DNA of 64,000 nt, from NCBI GenBank assembly GCA_034007295.1, contig JAVERC010000013.1:1-64000 (forward strand), in the 5' to 3' direction. Every line of letters begins with the position of its first letter. Within the stretch, counting starts at the first letter, position 1. The DNA comes from JACKCP01 sp034007295 (lineage in GTDB: Bacteria > Desulfobacterota > Desulfobacteria > Desulfobacterales > JACKCP01). Both the position numbers and the translations under genes were made by a program. Under the pieces are notes generated by a model, which was not told the origin of the DNA, made no database searches, and worked only from the letters and a program-made list of their open reading frames with translations. Below are positions 24,296 through 33,340 of the stretch, one piece after another.

Positions 24296-26137
24296 ATGAA
24301 AAAAATCACATTGATTAAAGCCTTGATTTTATTTTTTTTAATATCTCCTGTTTATGCACGCTCAGATGATTCATTGTGTGAAGCTGCAAAAGATATTGCA
24401 AAAAAGGCTGAGGAGCTTTCCAAAAAGGACAAAAAAGAATCCCTTACCTTATTTATCAAGGCAAAAAGACTTTGTGACAGGCCTGAATATGATTATAATC
24501 TGGGCATTGCATACTGGAGATACGGAGCTTCTGAAAAGGCTGTGGGATCAATGTATGGGGCAGTTTCAAAAAAGAAAAATCCCAAATGGCTCAATAACCT
24601 TTCTTTTATGCTCATAAAAACCGGAAAAAATAAAAATGATGCTTTAAAATTTGCAGGTGAGGCATATGAATCTGATAAAAACAACCCTTCATATGCAGAA
24701 ACCTTTATTCAGGCAAATTTGTATTATGGCAATGAATTTGAGGCTGTAAAACTTGCAAAAAATTTTTATGAAAAATGGCCTTCAAGTGAAAAAATTTCAG
24801 ATATAAAAAATATTGCCTATGAAAAATATCTTACAAAATATCTCACTTATATAAAAAACAATGATTATGAAAAAGGAATTGCAGGACTTGAAAAGGCATC
24901 TGATATAATACCCGGAGCTGCAAGGGGATATGCCTTGTCTCTTTTAAGTTCAGGAAAAAATGAAGAGGCACTTCATGCTGCATCAGAAGCAGAAAAAAAA
25001 TTTAAAAACAAAGACGAGGTAAAAGGCCTTTTTGATGAAATTTCAAATAAAACAGTAAAGAAATTTTATGAGGAATTTCAGGCCGGAAATGAAAAAAAGG
25101 CAATAGCTCTTTCAAAAAATTTTGCAGATAAATATCCTGATTCAAAAATCGCAAAGGAAACATACAATAGAATTTTAAATGCCTTTATAAATGCAGCAGA
25201 TGTTTTAGTTCCGGATTCTGTTCAGATTGTTCAGTCCGAAAAAATAAACAAGGATTCAGATGCAATTCTTGCTTCATTATTTGAAAAATCAAAACCTGAT
25301 GAAAACAATTATGACCTTGTAAGTGACATTGAAAAAAATATTCCAAAAACAAAAATCAGAAATTCTGATGGAGTTGCAGTTGTAATAGGCAATAGACGCT
25401 ATGAAAAATATAACAAAGGTATAAAAGATGTGGTTTATGCAGAGCGTGATGCTGCTGTAATGAAAAAATACCTCATAAATACACTTGGTTTTGAAGAGGA
25501 AAACATAATTTATCATCTCAATGCAACAAGCGGTGATTTAAGGGATATTTTTGGTACAAAAGAAAACAGAAACGGAAAACTTGCAAGATATATAAGGGAA
25601 AAAAGGTCTGATGTTTTTATCTATTATTCAGGCCACGGGGCTCCAGGGCCAAAAGGTGACAGCTCCTATCTTGTGCCTGTTGATGCAAGTGCTGATTTTA
25701 TAGCAAACAACGGCTACAGTCTTGATCTTTTTTATGAGCAGATAGATAGTCTTGAAGCAAAATCAGTTATGGTTGTTCTTGAATCGTGCTTTTCAGGAGA
25801 TTCGGATGCAGGGCCTTTGTTTGCAAATATCAGTCCTGCACTTGTTAAAAATATAAGTCCTGTTGAAAATGTAAAAAATGCCTCTGTTTTTTGCAGTGCA
25901 GATAAAAATCAGGTTGCAACCTGGTATCCAGAAAAAAGACATGGGATGTTTACATACTTTTTTTTAAAGGGACTTTCAGGAAATGCTGATAAAAACAAAG
26001 ATAATCAAATAAGCGTAAATGAACTTTATGGTTATTTATCCGGTGAAGTAAAATACTGGGCAGGAAGAAAATCGAACAGAACTCAGACCCCTGTTTTCAA
26101 GGGAGATACAAAAAGGATTGTTGCTGTTTTAAAGTGA
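24296..26137 (+). CDS. Secreted TPR-caspase (C14-family peptidase)
   Basis: A signal peptide (about 1-20) is followed by TPR-like helical repeats (about 25-330). A caspase-like domain follows (about 355-600). The catalytic dyad is visible: His447 in YYSGHG and Cys498 in LESCFSGDS. The substrate-side segment VAVVIGNRRYEKY opens the domain. A DKNKDNQISVNELYGYL segment resembles an EF-hand-type calcium loop. Bacterial caspase homologues (orthocaspases) cut after basic or acidic residues and are linked to conflict or cell-death systems. This one is predicted to be exported, which is unusual for a death effector. It lies beside the FGE-like gene, a pairing often seen in DGR-bearing genomes. Confidence 0.9.
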   Translation: MKKITLIKALILFFLISPVYARSDDSLCEAAKDIAKKAEELSKKDKKESLTLFIKAKRLCDRPEYDYNLGIAYWRYGASEKAVGSMYGAVSKKKNPKWLNNLSFMLIKTGKNKNDALKFAGEAYESDKNNPSYAETFIQANLYYGNEFEAVKLAKNFYEKWPSSEKISDIKNIAYEKYLTKYLTYIKNNDYEKGIAGLEKASDIIPGAARGYALSLLSSGKNEEALHAASEAEKKFKNKDEVKGLFDEISNKTVKKFYEEFQAGNEKKAIALSKNFADKYPDSKIAKETYNRILNAFINAADVLVPDSVQIVQSEKINKDSDAILASLFEKSKPDENNYDLVSDIEKNIPKTKIRNSDGVAVVIGNRRYEKYNKGIKDVVYAERDAAVMKKYLINTLGFEEENIIYHLNATSGDLRDIFGTKENRNGKLARYIREKRSDVFIYYSGHGAPGPKGDSSYLVPVDASADFIANNGYSLDLFYEQIDSLEAKSVMVVLESCFSGDSDAGPLFANISPALVKNISPVENVKNASVFCSADKNQVATWYPEKRHGMFTYFFLKGLSGNADKNKDNQISVNELYGYLSGEVKYWAGRKSNRTQTPVFKGDTKRIVAVLK

Positions 26138-26165
26138 TTTTGTAATTACTGAGCTGTAAACTTAC

Positions 26166-26237
26166 AAAAAAGCCATTTTTTTTCAAAGGAAGGGATGGTG
26201 TGTTTTTTATGTACCGGTTTCAGGAGATGGCTTTTTT
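26166..26237. terminator. Long-loop hairpin after the caspase gene
   Basis: AAAAAAGCCAT pairs with ATGGCTTTTTT over a ~50-base loop, ending in T. It is a possible terminator for the caspase gene. The loop carries no recognised motif. Confidence 0.5.
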
Positions 26238-26338
26238 ATCTCCTGTCTCGGAGCTTAAGCGAAAATGAGGCTTAGAAAAAATGCACCAGCCGTTCCCATT
26301 CTAAGCTGAACTCAAAAACGTGCAATTATTTTATGATA

Positions 26339-26376
26339 TAAAAAAGGCTCAAGATATTTCAGGAGCCTTTTTTTTT
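26339..26376. terminator. Bidirectional terminator between caspase and EF-G genes
   Basis: AAAAAAGGCTC pairs with GAGCCTTTTTT around a 12-base loop, with T/A runs on both strands. Confidence 0.9.
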
Positions 26377-26396
26377 AATAACAGAAATAAATTTAT

Positions 26397-28439
26397 TTAA
26401 ATCTTGTCAAAATGTGAAAATTTCATTGTAAAAGTAGCTCTTCCCTGTGAAGAAGACCTTAAATCAGTTGAATATCCAAAAAGTGAAGAAAGGGGAGCTT
26501 TTGCCATGATTTCCTGAACTCCTGTCTTTGGATTTATGGCTTCAATTTTTCCGCCTCTGGAATTTAAGTTTCCAATAACATCACCCATGAATTCTTCAGG
26601 TACAAAAATTTCAACATCCATTATTGGTTCTAAAAGAAAAGGTTCTGCATTTGAAAGTGCATTTCTCAAGGCCATGGAAGAAGCAGCTTTAAGTGAAATT
26701 ATTGTTGGAAATTCGTCTTTTCCTTTAAAATGACGAAGTTCAACAAGAGTGTCTGCAACAGGATATCCCATTAATGAACCGCTTCCAAGGGCTTCCATTA
26801 CTGACTGTTCAACATGCTGATTTATAAATGCCTGGAGTTTTTCATCTTCAAGCCTGATTTTTGATTCAAACCTGTTTCCTTCTCCCCTTGGAAGAGGTGA
26901 AACCTTTACATCAACTTCAGCATAATGATTTGTGCCGCCGATTTCACGGTCAAAAACAGCCTTTTCAGTAACAGCCTTTGTTATTGCTTCCCTGTAAACA
27001 ACCTGTGGCTTTCCAACACTTACATCGGTGTTAAATTCACGCATCATTCTGCTTACAATAATGTCTAAATGAAGTTCTCCCATTCCAGATAGGATTATCT
27101 GTCCTGTTTCCTCATCTATTTTTGTTTTAAGGGTTGGATCTTCAGACACAAATTTATCAACAACCTCACATAGCTTATCCTGATCTCCATGGGTTTTTGG
27201 CTCAATTGCAATGGAAATTACAGGCTCATATGAATCAATTCTTTCAAGGAGAATTTTATTGTCTTCACTGCACAAAGTGTCTCCTGTGGTTGAAAATTTG
27301 GGGCCTACAACACCTATTATGCTTCCCGGGCCTGCTGATTCAATTTTTGTTCTCTTGTTTGCATGCATTATAAGAAGTCTTGAAATTCTTTCTTTTTTAT
27401 CAAGAAAAGGGTTGTACACGTCTTTTCCTGTTTCAAGCTTTCCAGAATAGATTCTTGCAAATGAAAGTTTTCTTCCTTCAATGTATGAAACCTTGAAAAT
27501 AAGTGCTGAAAGAGGTGCTTTTTCCTTTGGCTCAAATTTTTTCTTTTCCTTGGTTTCAGGATCAATACCTGCTGTCTGTTCAACATCAACAGGGCTTGGA
27601 AGAAAATCTATTACAGCATCAAGAAGCGGCTGAATTCCCTTGTTTTTAAGTGCTGAACCGCAGAATACAGGAACAAGTTTTAGCTCGATTGCAGCTTTTC
27701 TTATTGCTTTTTTAATCATTTCAGAGGGAACGATTTCTTCGGATAAAAACATTTCCATTATTTCATCGTCAAAATCAGCAGCCTTTTCAATTAGTTTTTC
27801 CCTGTATTTTAATGCCTCTTCCTCCATATAGTCAGGGATTTCTGTTTCATAAAATTCAGCTCCAAGTGAATCTGAATCCCATTCTATTTTCTTCATTTTA
27901 AGGAGGTCAACTACTCCGTCAAAATCGTTTTCACTGCCAACGGGAAGCTGCATGATAACAGGATTTGCACCAAGCTTTTTTTCCATCATTTCAACAGCAC
28001 CGAAAAAATCTGCACCAACCCTGTCCATTTTGTTTATAAAGGCAAGTTTTGGAACCTTGTACTTATCTCCCTGTCTCCATACGGTTTCAGACTGTGGTTC
28101 AACACCGCCAACACCGCAGAAAACCGCAACTGCACCGTCAAGCACCCTAAGAGACCTTTCAACTTCTATGGTAAAGTCAACGTGACCTGGAGTATCTATA
28201 AGCTGGATCTGATGGTTTTTCCATTCACAGGTTGTAACAGCTGAGGTAATTGTTATTCCCCTTTGCTGTTCATCTTCCATCCAGTCCATGACAGCTTCTC
28301 CGTCATGAACTTCACCAATTTTGTGTGAACGTCCTGTATAGTACAGAATTCTTTCTGAAACTGTTGTTTTTCCGGCATCTATATGTGCCATGATTCCGAT
28401 ATTACGGAAATTTTCTATGTTTTTCTGCTGTTTGCTCAT
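26397..28439 (-). CDS. fusA: Elongation factor G paralogue
   Basis: This is a complete translational GTPase of 680 residues. It has G1 AHIDAGKTT (18-26), the switch RGITITSA, G3 DTPGHVDF and G4 NKMDR, then domains II-V. The C-terminal LFGYSTDLRSSSQGRATFTM is the usual domain V motif. EF-G moves tRNAs and mRNA on the ribosome or, in some paralogues, splits ribosomes. It is not beside rpsL/rpsG/tuf, so it is probably a second EF-G copy (spd-type) rather than the str-operon gene. Its ATG overlaps the stop of the upstream GerMN gene by four bases. Confidence 0.93.
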   Translation of the reverse strand: MSKQQKNIENFRNIGIMAHIDAGKTTVSERILYYTGRSHKIGEVHDGEAVMDWMEDEQQRGITITSAVTTCEWKNHQIQLIDTPGHVDFTIEVERSLRVLDGAVAVFCGVGGVEPQSETVWRQGDKYKVPKLAFINKMDRVGADFFGAVEMMEKKLGANPVIMQLPVGSENDFDGVVDLLKMKKIEWDSDSLGAEFYETEIPDYMEEEALKYREKLIEKAADFDDEIMEMFLSEEIVPSEMIKKAIRKAAIELKLVPVFCGSALKNKGIQPLLDAVIDFLPSPVDVEQTAGIDPETKEKKKFEPKEKAPLSALIFKVSYIEGRKLSFARIYSGKLETGKDVYNPFLDKKERISRLLIMHANKRTKIESAGPGSIIGVVGPKFSTTGDTLCSEDNKILLERIDSYEPVISIAIEPKTHGDQDKLCEVVDKFVSEDPTLKTKIDEETGQIILSGMGELHLDIIVSRMMREFNTDVSVGKPQVVYREAITKAVTEKAVFDREIGGTNHYAEVDVKVSPLPRGEGNRFESKIRLEDEKLQAFINQHVEQSVMEALGSGSLMGYPVADTLVELRHFKGKDEFPTIISLKAASSMALRNALSNAEPFLLEPIMDVEIFVPEEFMGDVIGNLNSRGGKIEAINPKTGVQEIMAKAPLSSLFGYSTDLRSSSQGRATFTMKFSHFDKI

Positions 28440-29002
28440 TTTACTATTGTCAGATTCTCTTTTAGTGGAAAACTCAAAGCTATGTGGCCTGCAAGGGTTT
28501 CAGCTTCATTTCCGTTTATTAAAATTTTAACTTCCTTAACTTCTTCAATATTTAAGGTGAGGGTATTGACTATGGAATAAATTGTCAATATCTCAGCCTG
28601 ACTTCCGCCGGGATGGTTTTCTCTGATCTCTTCTGAAAAGTCAAGAACTGCAATCAGATTGTCCTGGATATATAATGATAAAAGTTTTGTTCCTTCTGGT
28701 ATTGCACTCATTAGGCTGTTATTTGCCGGGCCTTTTAAAAGTGCTTCAATAATGCTCTGTGCAAATTTTCGAGTGTCAGAATTGAAAATAATTTTTTGTT
28801 TTTCGGCTTCAAGGGCTGAATTTTCTAAATTGGTAAAATATAAAAAAATTTCTTTTCCTTCAGCCTGTTTTTCAGGGATTTCAATTTTATAACTTTTTTT
28901 TTGTTTTGAATCTTTGTCTGTATTAAAAAAAAATACAACAGCACCAAAGACAAGAATAATTGATAATATTGAAATAAAAGCCGTTTTTTTAGAGAATTTC
29001 AT
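28436..29002 (-). CDS. Membrane-anchored GerMN-domain protein
   Basis: This 188-residue protein has an N-terminal membrane anchor (about 9-28) and a GerMN-type domain (about 45-185). The domain contains EIFLYFTN, EALLKGP and LLSLYIQDNLIAVLDFSEE. GerMN domains occur in spore germination and cell-envelope proteins and probably bind wall or partner proteins; the exact role is unknown. It is the first gene of an operon with the EF-G paralogue, a surprising pairing. The leader upstream carries a terminator-like hairpin (29046-29103) after a clear promoter. Confidence 0.8.
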   Translation of the reverse strand: MKFSKKTAFISILSIILVFGAVVFFFNTDKDSKQKKSYKIEIPEKQAEGKEIFLYFTNLENSALEAEKQKIIFNSDTRKFAQSIIEALLKGPANNSLMSAIPEGTKLLSLYIQDNLIAVLDFSEEIRENHPGGSQAEILTIYSIVNTLTLNIEEVKEVKILINGNEAETLAGHIALSFPLKENLTIVK

Positions 29003-29045
29003 GTTGCAGCCTGAAAAGTTTTGGTTGACAAAAAAGATTAAACAT

Positions 29046-29103
29046 AAAAAAAAACTTTACCCTTGCCTAACTGGGTGCTAAGGACTTTTAAGCCGGGTAA
29101 AAA
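29046..29103 (-). promoter_or_regulatory. Terminator-like hairpin in the leader of the GerMN-EF-G operon
   Basis: On the minus strand TTTACCC pairs with GGGTAAA, followed by G and a run of nine T. It lies about 44 bases before the GerMN start and downstream of the promoter at 29134-29162. No other minus-strand gene lies upstream to be terminated. It could act as an attenuator. Confidence 0.55.
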
Positions 29104-29133
29104 ATCTTTACTAGATAACTATATAACCTGAAA

Positions 29134-29162
29134 TTAATAGAATGATAATCAGTTTATGTCAA
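29134..29162 (-). promoter_or_regulatory. Sigma-70 promoter of the GerMN-EF-G operon, with possible Fur half-site
   Basis: On the minus strand TTGACA (29162-29157) and TATTAA (29139-29134) are separated by exactly 17 bases. The spacer contains TGATTATCATT, the core of a Fur-type box, though the outer bases do not match well. Confidence 0.6.
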
Positions 29163-29276
29163 GTTAATGGATTTTATAAGGGGTGAAAATTTCTTATATT
29201 AATATTGTGTTTTTAAAGAATTAATGCTTAATTAGTCTGGTCTGGGAAAAGAGCAAATTTTGGGGGCAAAATTTTG

Positions 29277-30914
29277 ATGAATTATTTGAAGCGGGCAAAA
29301 AATTTCAGCAAAACCGCAACAGAGTGGGATAAGCTGGTTCGTAAATTTATATGCTATGAAACACAGGCAGATAAAGAAAAATTGTTCTTCTACATGCAGC
29401 AGATTTTGTTCGGACTGCAGGAATTTCTCCACGATCATGTCGGCGTTACAGAGGCAATTGATTTAAAAAAACTTGCTCTGTCATACACGGACACAAACAT
29501 TTCCGATATTCCAGAAAAAAAACTTACAGAAGTTATTTCTGAAATTATAGATGAAATTGCACCCCATGCTGTAAATGTATCATCTCCTTATTTTGTTGGA
29601 CATATGACTGCTGCCATTCCTTCTTTCATGGTTATTTTAAAGGCACTTGTTGCTGCCTTGAATCAGAATGTCGTAAAGCTTGAAACATCAAAAGTTGTTT
29701 CTGTTATTGAAAGACAGCTTGCAGCAAAGGTTCACAGGCTTATCTATAACTTGGACGAAAAATTTTACAATGATAATGTCCAGTCTGTTGATACAACTCT
29801 TGGCTGTTTTACCGAAGGCGGAACTGCTGCAAACATGACAGCTCTTTGGGTTGCAAGAAATACTGTGCTTGGTCCAAAAGACGGATTTGACGGGGTTGAA
29901 AAGGAAGGACTCCCCAGTGCCTACAAGGCTTACGGTATAGAAAGGGCTGTTGTTCTTGTTTCCCAGAGAGGTCATTATTCTCTTACCAAGGCCGGCGGAG
30001 TTCTTGGAATAGGCAATTCAAATATAGTTCGTGTTGCATCTGACTGTGACGGAACAGTTCTTATAAATGATTTAAAAGAAAAAATTAATACCTTTACACA
30101 TGACAGCAAAACAAAAATTCTTGCAGTTGTAGGTGTTGCAGGAACAACAGAAACAGGCCACATAGACCCTTTGTGCGAAATGGCAGATATCTGCAGAAAA
30201 AACAATATTCATTTTCATGTTGATGCTGCATGGGGAGGTCCTACACTTACAAGTGAAAAATACGCAAAACTTCTTAAAGGCATAGAGCTGGCTGATTCAG
30301 TTTCAATAGACGGACATAAACAGTTTTATATGCCAATGACATGCGGAATGGTATTTTTTAAAGATCCAAAACATATGGATGCAGTAGCATATTATGCAAA
30401 ATACATAATAAGAAAAGGTTCTGTTGATCTTGGTATTAAATCCATTTCAGGCTCAAAGGAAGCAAATTCCCTTATACTTCACGGTGCATTCGAGCTTCTT
30501 GGCAAACGCGGTTATGGAATGCTCATAGATCACGGCATAGAACTTGCCGCTGAATTTGCTGACGAAATAAGAAAAAGGGAAAATTTACAGCTGGTAACTT
30601 CTCCAAAGCTTAATATCCTTACCTACAGATACTGTCCTACAAAAATAAAACAGGAACTTTTATCCAAAACCGGCAGAGAAAGAGCTGATATTCAGGAAAT
30701 GCTCAATGAAATAAATATCAATATTCAAAGAATTCAGAGGGAAAGAGGAAAAAGCTTTGTTTCTCGTACAGCCCTTAAAAGAAAAGAAGATTCGGAAGAA
30801 ATTGTTGTTTTACGAGCTGTTTTAATGAATCCCCTTACAAATATTGATATTTTAAAGGAAGTTCTTGATGAGCAGGAAGAAATATTTGAAAAACACTGCA
30901 AGTCAATGATTTAA
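29277..30914 (+). CDS. panP: PLP-dependent aspartate 1-decarboxylase, PanP type
   Basis: This group II pyridoxal-phosphate decarboxylase of 545 residues converts aspartate to beta-alanine for pantothenate and CoA synthesis in organisms that lack PanD. Family features are SSPYFVGHMTAAIPS near the start, HVDAAWGGP (the Asp that holds the PLP ring) and VSIDGHKQFYMP with the Schiff-base Lys348. Length and sequence fit the PanP/TIGR03799 group better than glutamate decarboxylase. The ATG at 29277 directly follows a TTG at 29274; GGGGG lies about ten bases upstream. It is monocistronic and divergent from the GerMN operon. Confidence 0.88.
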   Translation: MNYLKRAKNFSKTATEWDKLVRKFICYETQADKEKLFFYMQQILFGLQEFLHDHVGVTEAIDLKKLALSYTDTNISDIPEKKLTEVISEIIDEIAPHAVNVSSPYFVGHMTAAIPSFMVILKALVAALNQNVVKLETSKVVSVIERQLAAKVHRLIYNLDEKFYNDNVQSVDTTLGCFTEGGTAANMTALWVARNTVLGPKDGFDGVEKEGLPSAYKAYGIERAVVLVSQRGHYSLTKAGGVLGIGNSNIVRVASDCDGTVLINDLKEKINTFTHDSKTKILAVVGVAGTTETGHIDPLCEMADICRKNNIHFHVDAAWGGPTLTSEKYAKLLKGIELADSVSIDGHKQFYMPMTCGMVFFKDPKHMDAVAYYAKYIIRKGSVDLGIKSISGSKEANSLILHGAFELLGKRGYGMLIDHGIELAAEFADEIRKRENLQLVTSPKLNILTYRYCPTKIKQELLSKTGRERADIQEMLNEININIQRIQRERGKSFVSRTALKRKEDSEEIVVLRAVLMNPLTNIDILKEVLDEQEEIFEKHCKSMI

Positions 30915-31004
30915 TTTTTTGAACAAGGTAAAACACTCCATGTTTGTGTTCAGGTTTTATTTAAAATTTAAGGCTTGTCAGTTGCCAGTGTCATTATTTC
31001 TTGC

Positions 31005-31045
31005 TTAGTGATTGGCCGGCAACTAGAATTTTTTCATTTGGCTGG
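31005..31045 (+). repeat. Family A left-end fragment
   Basis: TTAGTGATTGGCCGGCAAC, then AGAATTTTTTCATTTGG, matches about 40 bases of the left end of the complete copies. Confidence 0.6.
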
Positions 31046-31078
31046 TATTAAAGAATATTAGTTTTTAACTTATGTTTT

Positions 31079-31606
31079 TCAGTATTTGTCCACATGAATT
31101 TTATTAAGCTGATTTTTAACATAAGACATATCATGGCCTTTAACAGGATTTGCAGGAAAGCCTGTTCCAATAATTGATAAAACTCTCAAATTTTCAGGAA
31201 TTTCAAGAATTTGTTTTACATAATCTTCAGCACTTAAATTTTTGTTATGTTCTCTTTTCCTTATCTGGCACCAGCAGCTTTTAAGCCCAAGGGCCTCGCA
31301 TGCCAGCTGAATATAAATAGATGCAATTGATGAGTCTTCAATCCAAACATCACATTTTTCTGAATCTGCAGCAATTGTTACAGCAAGTGGTGCCGTTTTT
31401 AGAAACGAAGATCCATGTACTTTTGCATTTGAAAGCTTTTCAATAATAGTTTTGTCTGTTGTAAAAATAAATTCCCAAGGGTTAAGAGATCTTGATGAGG
31501 GAGCTCTTAATGCTGCTTCTTTTATTGAATCAATTAGTTTGGGATCAATTGTTGTATTTTGAAAAGATCTTGCACTTCTTCTGTTTCTGATTAAGTCAAA
31601 AAACAT
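31079..31606 (-). CDS. Nitroreductase-family FMN oxidoreductase
   Basis: This 175-residue protein is of the short nitroreductase group. It has NRRSARSF for FMN phosphate contact, APSSRSLNPWEFIF, and the C-terminal GTGFPANP. These enzymes use FMN and NAD(P)H to reduce nitro groups, flavins or quinones. The physiological substrate is not evident. AAGGAGA precedes the ATG. It is monocistronic and convergent with panP. Confidence 0.88.
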   Translation of the reverse strand: MFFDLIRNRRSARSFQNTTIDPKLIDSIKEAALRAPSSRSLNPWEFIFTTDKTIIEKLSNAKVHGSSFLKTAPLAVTIAADSEKCDVWIEDSSIASIYIQLACEALGLKSCWCQIRKREHNKNLSAEDYVKQILEIPENLRVLSIIGTGFPANPVKGHDMSYVKNQLNKIHVDKY

Positions 31607-31736
31607 TTTTTTGTCTCCTTCTGACTAAGAGTTTAAGTTTTTCTTTTCCTTATTATTCAATATTGATATTAATAAATTTTTACATAACATTTTTTTTATA
31701 TTTTTTAAACCTAGATACTTAATATACAGGTATATT

Positions 31737-33326
31737 ATGGACAATTCAAAAAAAGCAGAAGAGTTTGCCAAGGCCTCGATTGAGGCAATAAGAGGTCTTG
31801 CTTCAAAAAAGATTGAAATGAATATTGAAAATCTTTCAAAAGAATTTTTGTTAAAAAAAGCTCTTTTTGAATCATTAGGTGAGCAGACCTTAGACAGATC
31901 AAAAGCCTTTTTAGAGCTGCAGGAAAAATACGAGCGACTTGAAAATCAGAAAAATCAGTTTTTCAGGGATTATGAAGAACTTTCAGACAAAAGAGAAAAA
32001 GAACGTGAAGTTTTAAAAAAAGCTGTTTTGTTTTTCAGCGATTTTGCAAAATCTTCAAGCACTGATGGTTCAAAAAGTTATATTGATAAATTTAGGAAAA
32101 TTTTAAAAAAAGATTCAGATATAGATGTTCTTGATTCAGAACTTGTGGTTTTAAAAAATAAAATTCTAAAATCTGATATTGAAGAAACTCTTAAGGAAGA
32201 AGATAAAAAAAATTTTTTTAAAAAAATTATATTTTCACAGAATAAGGATAATGGCGAAAAAAATGAATATATTTGTCTTTTGCGAGAAACATATAAAGAT
32301 ATAATTGAAAAGCTTAATCTGGCTGTTGGCTCAGACAGTGTTGCAGAACTTAGCGATCTTGCTTCAAAAATTAACGAGCTTTCAACTGCTGATGATTTTT
32401 TTATGGCAAGGTCAAAAATTTTAAAAGTTTTAAAGGTTTATCTTAAATCAGTAGATGATGACAGAGAAGAAGCTGCAAAATTTATTAAGGAAATTGGTAA
32501 AAGACTTCTTGAGGTTGAAGATCAGCTTTTAAAATCATATATGACCGATTCTGAGCAGATTGAAGATTCAAATACAAACTTTACATCAATGCTTGAAAAT
32601 CATTTAAATGACCTTAATAAAAATGTTTCCATGAGTCAGAGTCTTGAAGAAGTAAAAAATGCTGTTGTTTCAAAACTTAATACAATAAAAATTGTTATTC
32701 ACAGAAAAAATGCAGAAGACAAAAAACATCAGGAAGAAATAAAGAAAAAATTTGTTGATATGCAGCAAAAACTTTTGATGTTCAAAAAAGAAATGGAAAG
32801 AGCTGATTTAAATATTAAAAAAATGGAAAAGGAACTTGTTTTAGACCCTCTTACAGGTGCATATAACAGGCGAGCGTATGATAAAAGGGTAAAAGAAGAA
32901 ATTGAAAGATTTTTCAGATACAAAACAAAATTTTCAATGATTATGTTTGATGTTGATCATTTTAAAAATATAAATGATACATATGGCCATGATATTGGCG
33001 ATAAATGTCTTTCGGAGATTATAAAAAGAGTTGGGCCTCTTTTAAGGCTTTCCGACTTTTTAGCAAGGTATGGAGGTGAAGAGTTTGCTGTTCTTCTTCC
33101 TGAAACAAATCTTGAAGGAGCTTTTAATGTTGCAGAAAAAATAAGAAAAACTATTGAAGAAATTTCATTTGTATATAAAAAGGAAAAAATTACAATTACT
33201 GTAAGTCTTGGCGTATGCGAAATAGGAGAAAGTGATTCTGGATATGATTCACTTTTTTCACGTCTTGATAAAGCAATGTATGAGGCAAAGAACAGCGGAA
33301 GAAATAAGGTGGTTGCAGGAAAATGA
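31737..33326 (+). CDS. Diguanylate cyclase with long N-terminal helical region
   Basis: About 360 residues of mostly charged helix and coiled coil precede a GGDEF domain. The active loop is intact: RYGGEEFAVLLPE with GGEEF at 446-450. An RxxD inhibitory site (RLSD) lies just before it. It should make c-di-GMP from GTP. No membrane segment is present, so it is cytoplasmic and the helical part may hold an input or partner-binding surface. It overlaps the next in-frame start by four bases (ATGA), but the PFK gene probably starts at 33341, so the two are closely coupled. Confidence 0.9.
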   Translation: MDNSKKAEEFAKASIEAIRGLASKKIEMNIENLSKEFLLKKALFESLGEQTLDRSKAFLELQEKYERLENQKNQFFRDYEELSDKREKEREVLKKAVLFFSDFAKSSSTDGSKSYIDKFRKILKKDSDIDVLDSELVVLKNKILKSDIEETLKEEDKKNFFKKIIFSQNKDNGEKNEYICLLRETYKDIIEKLNLAVGSDSVAELSDLASKINELSTADDFFMARSKILKVLKVYLKSVDDDREEAAKFIKEIGKRLLEVEDQLLKSYMTDSEQIEDSNTNFTSMLENHLNDLNKNVSMSQSLEEVKNAVVSKLNTIKIVIHRKNAEDKKHQEEIKKKFVDMQQKLLMFKKEMERADLNIKKMEKELVLDPLTGAYNRRAYDKRVKEEIERFFRYKTKFSMIMFDVDHFKNINDTYGHDIGDKCLSEIIKRVGPLLRLSDFLARYGGEEFAVLLPETNLEGAFNVAEKIRKTIEEISFVYKKEKITITVSLGVCEIGESDSGYDSLFSRLDKAMYEAKNSGRNKVVAGK

Positions 33327-33340
33327 TAAACGGAGGTCTA

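Noticed and set aside
19798..26137. A complete diversity-generating retroelement
   Set aside because: No reverse transcriptase, Avd or template repeat is present; only a target-like gene and hairpin are seen, so it is reported as a hypothesis.
29134..29162. A full Fur box at the GerMN-EF-G promoter
   Set aside because: Only the central TGATTATCATT matches; the outer bases do not.
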